This document shows, piece by piece, positions 5,251-5,679 of a stretch of DNA of 5,679 nt. Source of the DNA: Acidobacteriota bacterium (GTDB lineage Bacteria; Acidobacteriota; Terriglobia; UBA7540); NCBI GenBank assembly GCA_021789565.1, contig JAJYJL010000631.1, positions 1-5,679 of the forward strand. The letters are read 5' to 3'. Numbering within the stretch: position 1 is the stretch's first letter; each line of letters starts with the position of its first letter. The notes beneath the pieces were generated by a model that saw only the letters and a program-made list of their open reading frames with translations, searched no databases and was not told where the DNA came from. Both the position numbers and the translations under genes were made by a program.

Positions 5251-5679
5251 TTCCTTAACGACGCGAAGATCTATATGAAAGACCATCCCCGGAATGCCTT
5301 GGCGATCCAGTTGAAAAAAAACACGGATGACCTCCTGGAGGTTCTCAGGATACTGGCTCACAAGTTGAGCCAGCCTTTGACCTCCTTGCACGGGTCGGTG
5401 GAAGTTGCTTTGATGCGGGAGTTTGATGAATCGGAGGGCCGCCGGGTCCTGAAACTTGCCCTTCAGGAATCCGAGCGCATGGCTGAAACCCTGGGTTCCC
5501 TGCGGGAGATACTCGAAATCGGAGGAGCCGCCGAAGGGTTCAAACGCGTCTCGTGGACTCAGAGCGTAAAGCATTTGTTGCAGGAGGCTGTCATCAATGA
5601 CGAAAACCACTGTTCACGGCTTGTCAGAGATGTCCAGGATGGGGTCTGGGTCTTAGCGACCCCCCAGCACTTGAATGCG
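5248..5679 (+). CDS. Cytoplasmic sensor histidine kinase, 3'-truncated at the window edge
   Basis: The frame starts at ATG 5248 and is open for 144 codons to the last base, so the C-terminus is missing. The visible part is an all-helical dimerisation and phospho-acceptor (HisKA-type) domain. Helix 1 is ~25-57 with the H-box AHKLSQPLTSLHGSVEVAL (probable phospho-His H38), and helix 2 is ~62-92 (VLKLALQESERMAETLGSL). The start of an ATPase domain follows (~101-144); DGVWVLATPQHLNA is the strand and helix that normally precede the N-box. No membrane segment, PAS or HAMP domain is seen before the H-box, so the protein is probably soluble. Oddly, the residue after the His is Lys rather than the usual Glu or Asp, while the QPL part resembles HELNQPL-type kinases. 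Its place directly behind the OmpR-type regulator makes it the likely partner. Whether it has further domains beyond the window is unknown. Confidence 0.82.
   Translation, partial: MFLNDAKIYMKDHPRNALAIQLKKNTDDLLEVLRILAHKLSQPLTSLHGSVEVALMREFDESEGRRVLKLALQESERMAETLGSLREILEIGGAAEGFKRVSWTQSVKHLLQEAVINDENHCSRLVRDVQDGVWVLATPQHLNA

Overview
The window comes from a bacterium with moderately GC-rich DNA. All five supportable genes are on the + strand. They are the 3' part of a metal-dependent amidohydrolase, then two back-to-back two-component systems of different types. The combination of this amidohydrolase subtype with an NtrB/NtrC-like pair and an OmpR-type pair suggests Acidobacteriota or a related soil phylum. 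That placement is inference from gene style only; there is no rRNA or other marker gene here.

Layout. Positions 2-844 hold the C-terminal part of an amidohydrolase/deacetylase-family enzyme that runs off the left edge. Positions 845-1389 hold no convincing gene. This stretch is rich in inverted repeats, including a perfect 10-bp stem with a 9-nt loop at 926-954. It ends at a near-consensus sigma70-type promoter (1390-1418). Positions 1462-2973 encode a membrane sensor histidine kinase. It is followed after 12 nt, with its stop codon inside the next ribosome binding site, by a sigma54-dependent NtrC-family response regulator (2986-4344). The central loop of this regulator reads GAFTDA rather than the canonical GAFTGA. 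A 217-nt intergenic gap (4345-4561) with several small dyads precedes an OmpR-family response regulator (4562-5236, GTG start). After 11 nt comes a second histidine kinase (5248 to the window end, truncated). It has no membrane segment in the visible part and an unusual H-box, H-K-L-S-Q-P-L.

How the genes may work together. The first pair should detect a signal outside the cytoplasm, through a Cache/PDC-like domain between two membrane helices, and drive sigma54 promoters. The second pair looks cytoplasmic and should act on sigma70-type promoters. The 217-nt gap suggests separate transcription. Whether the first pair controls the second is unknown, and I found no convincing sigma54 (-24/-12) site in the window. 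The amidohydrolase is separated from the signalling genes by nearly 600 nt and is probably functionally unrelated.
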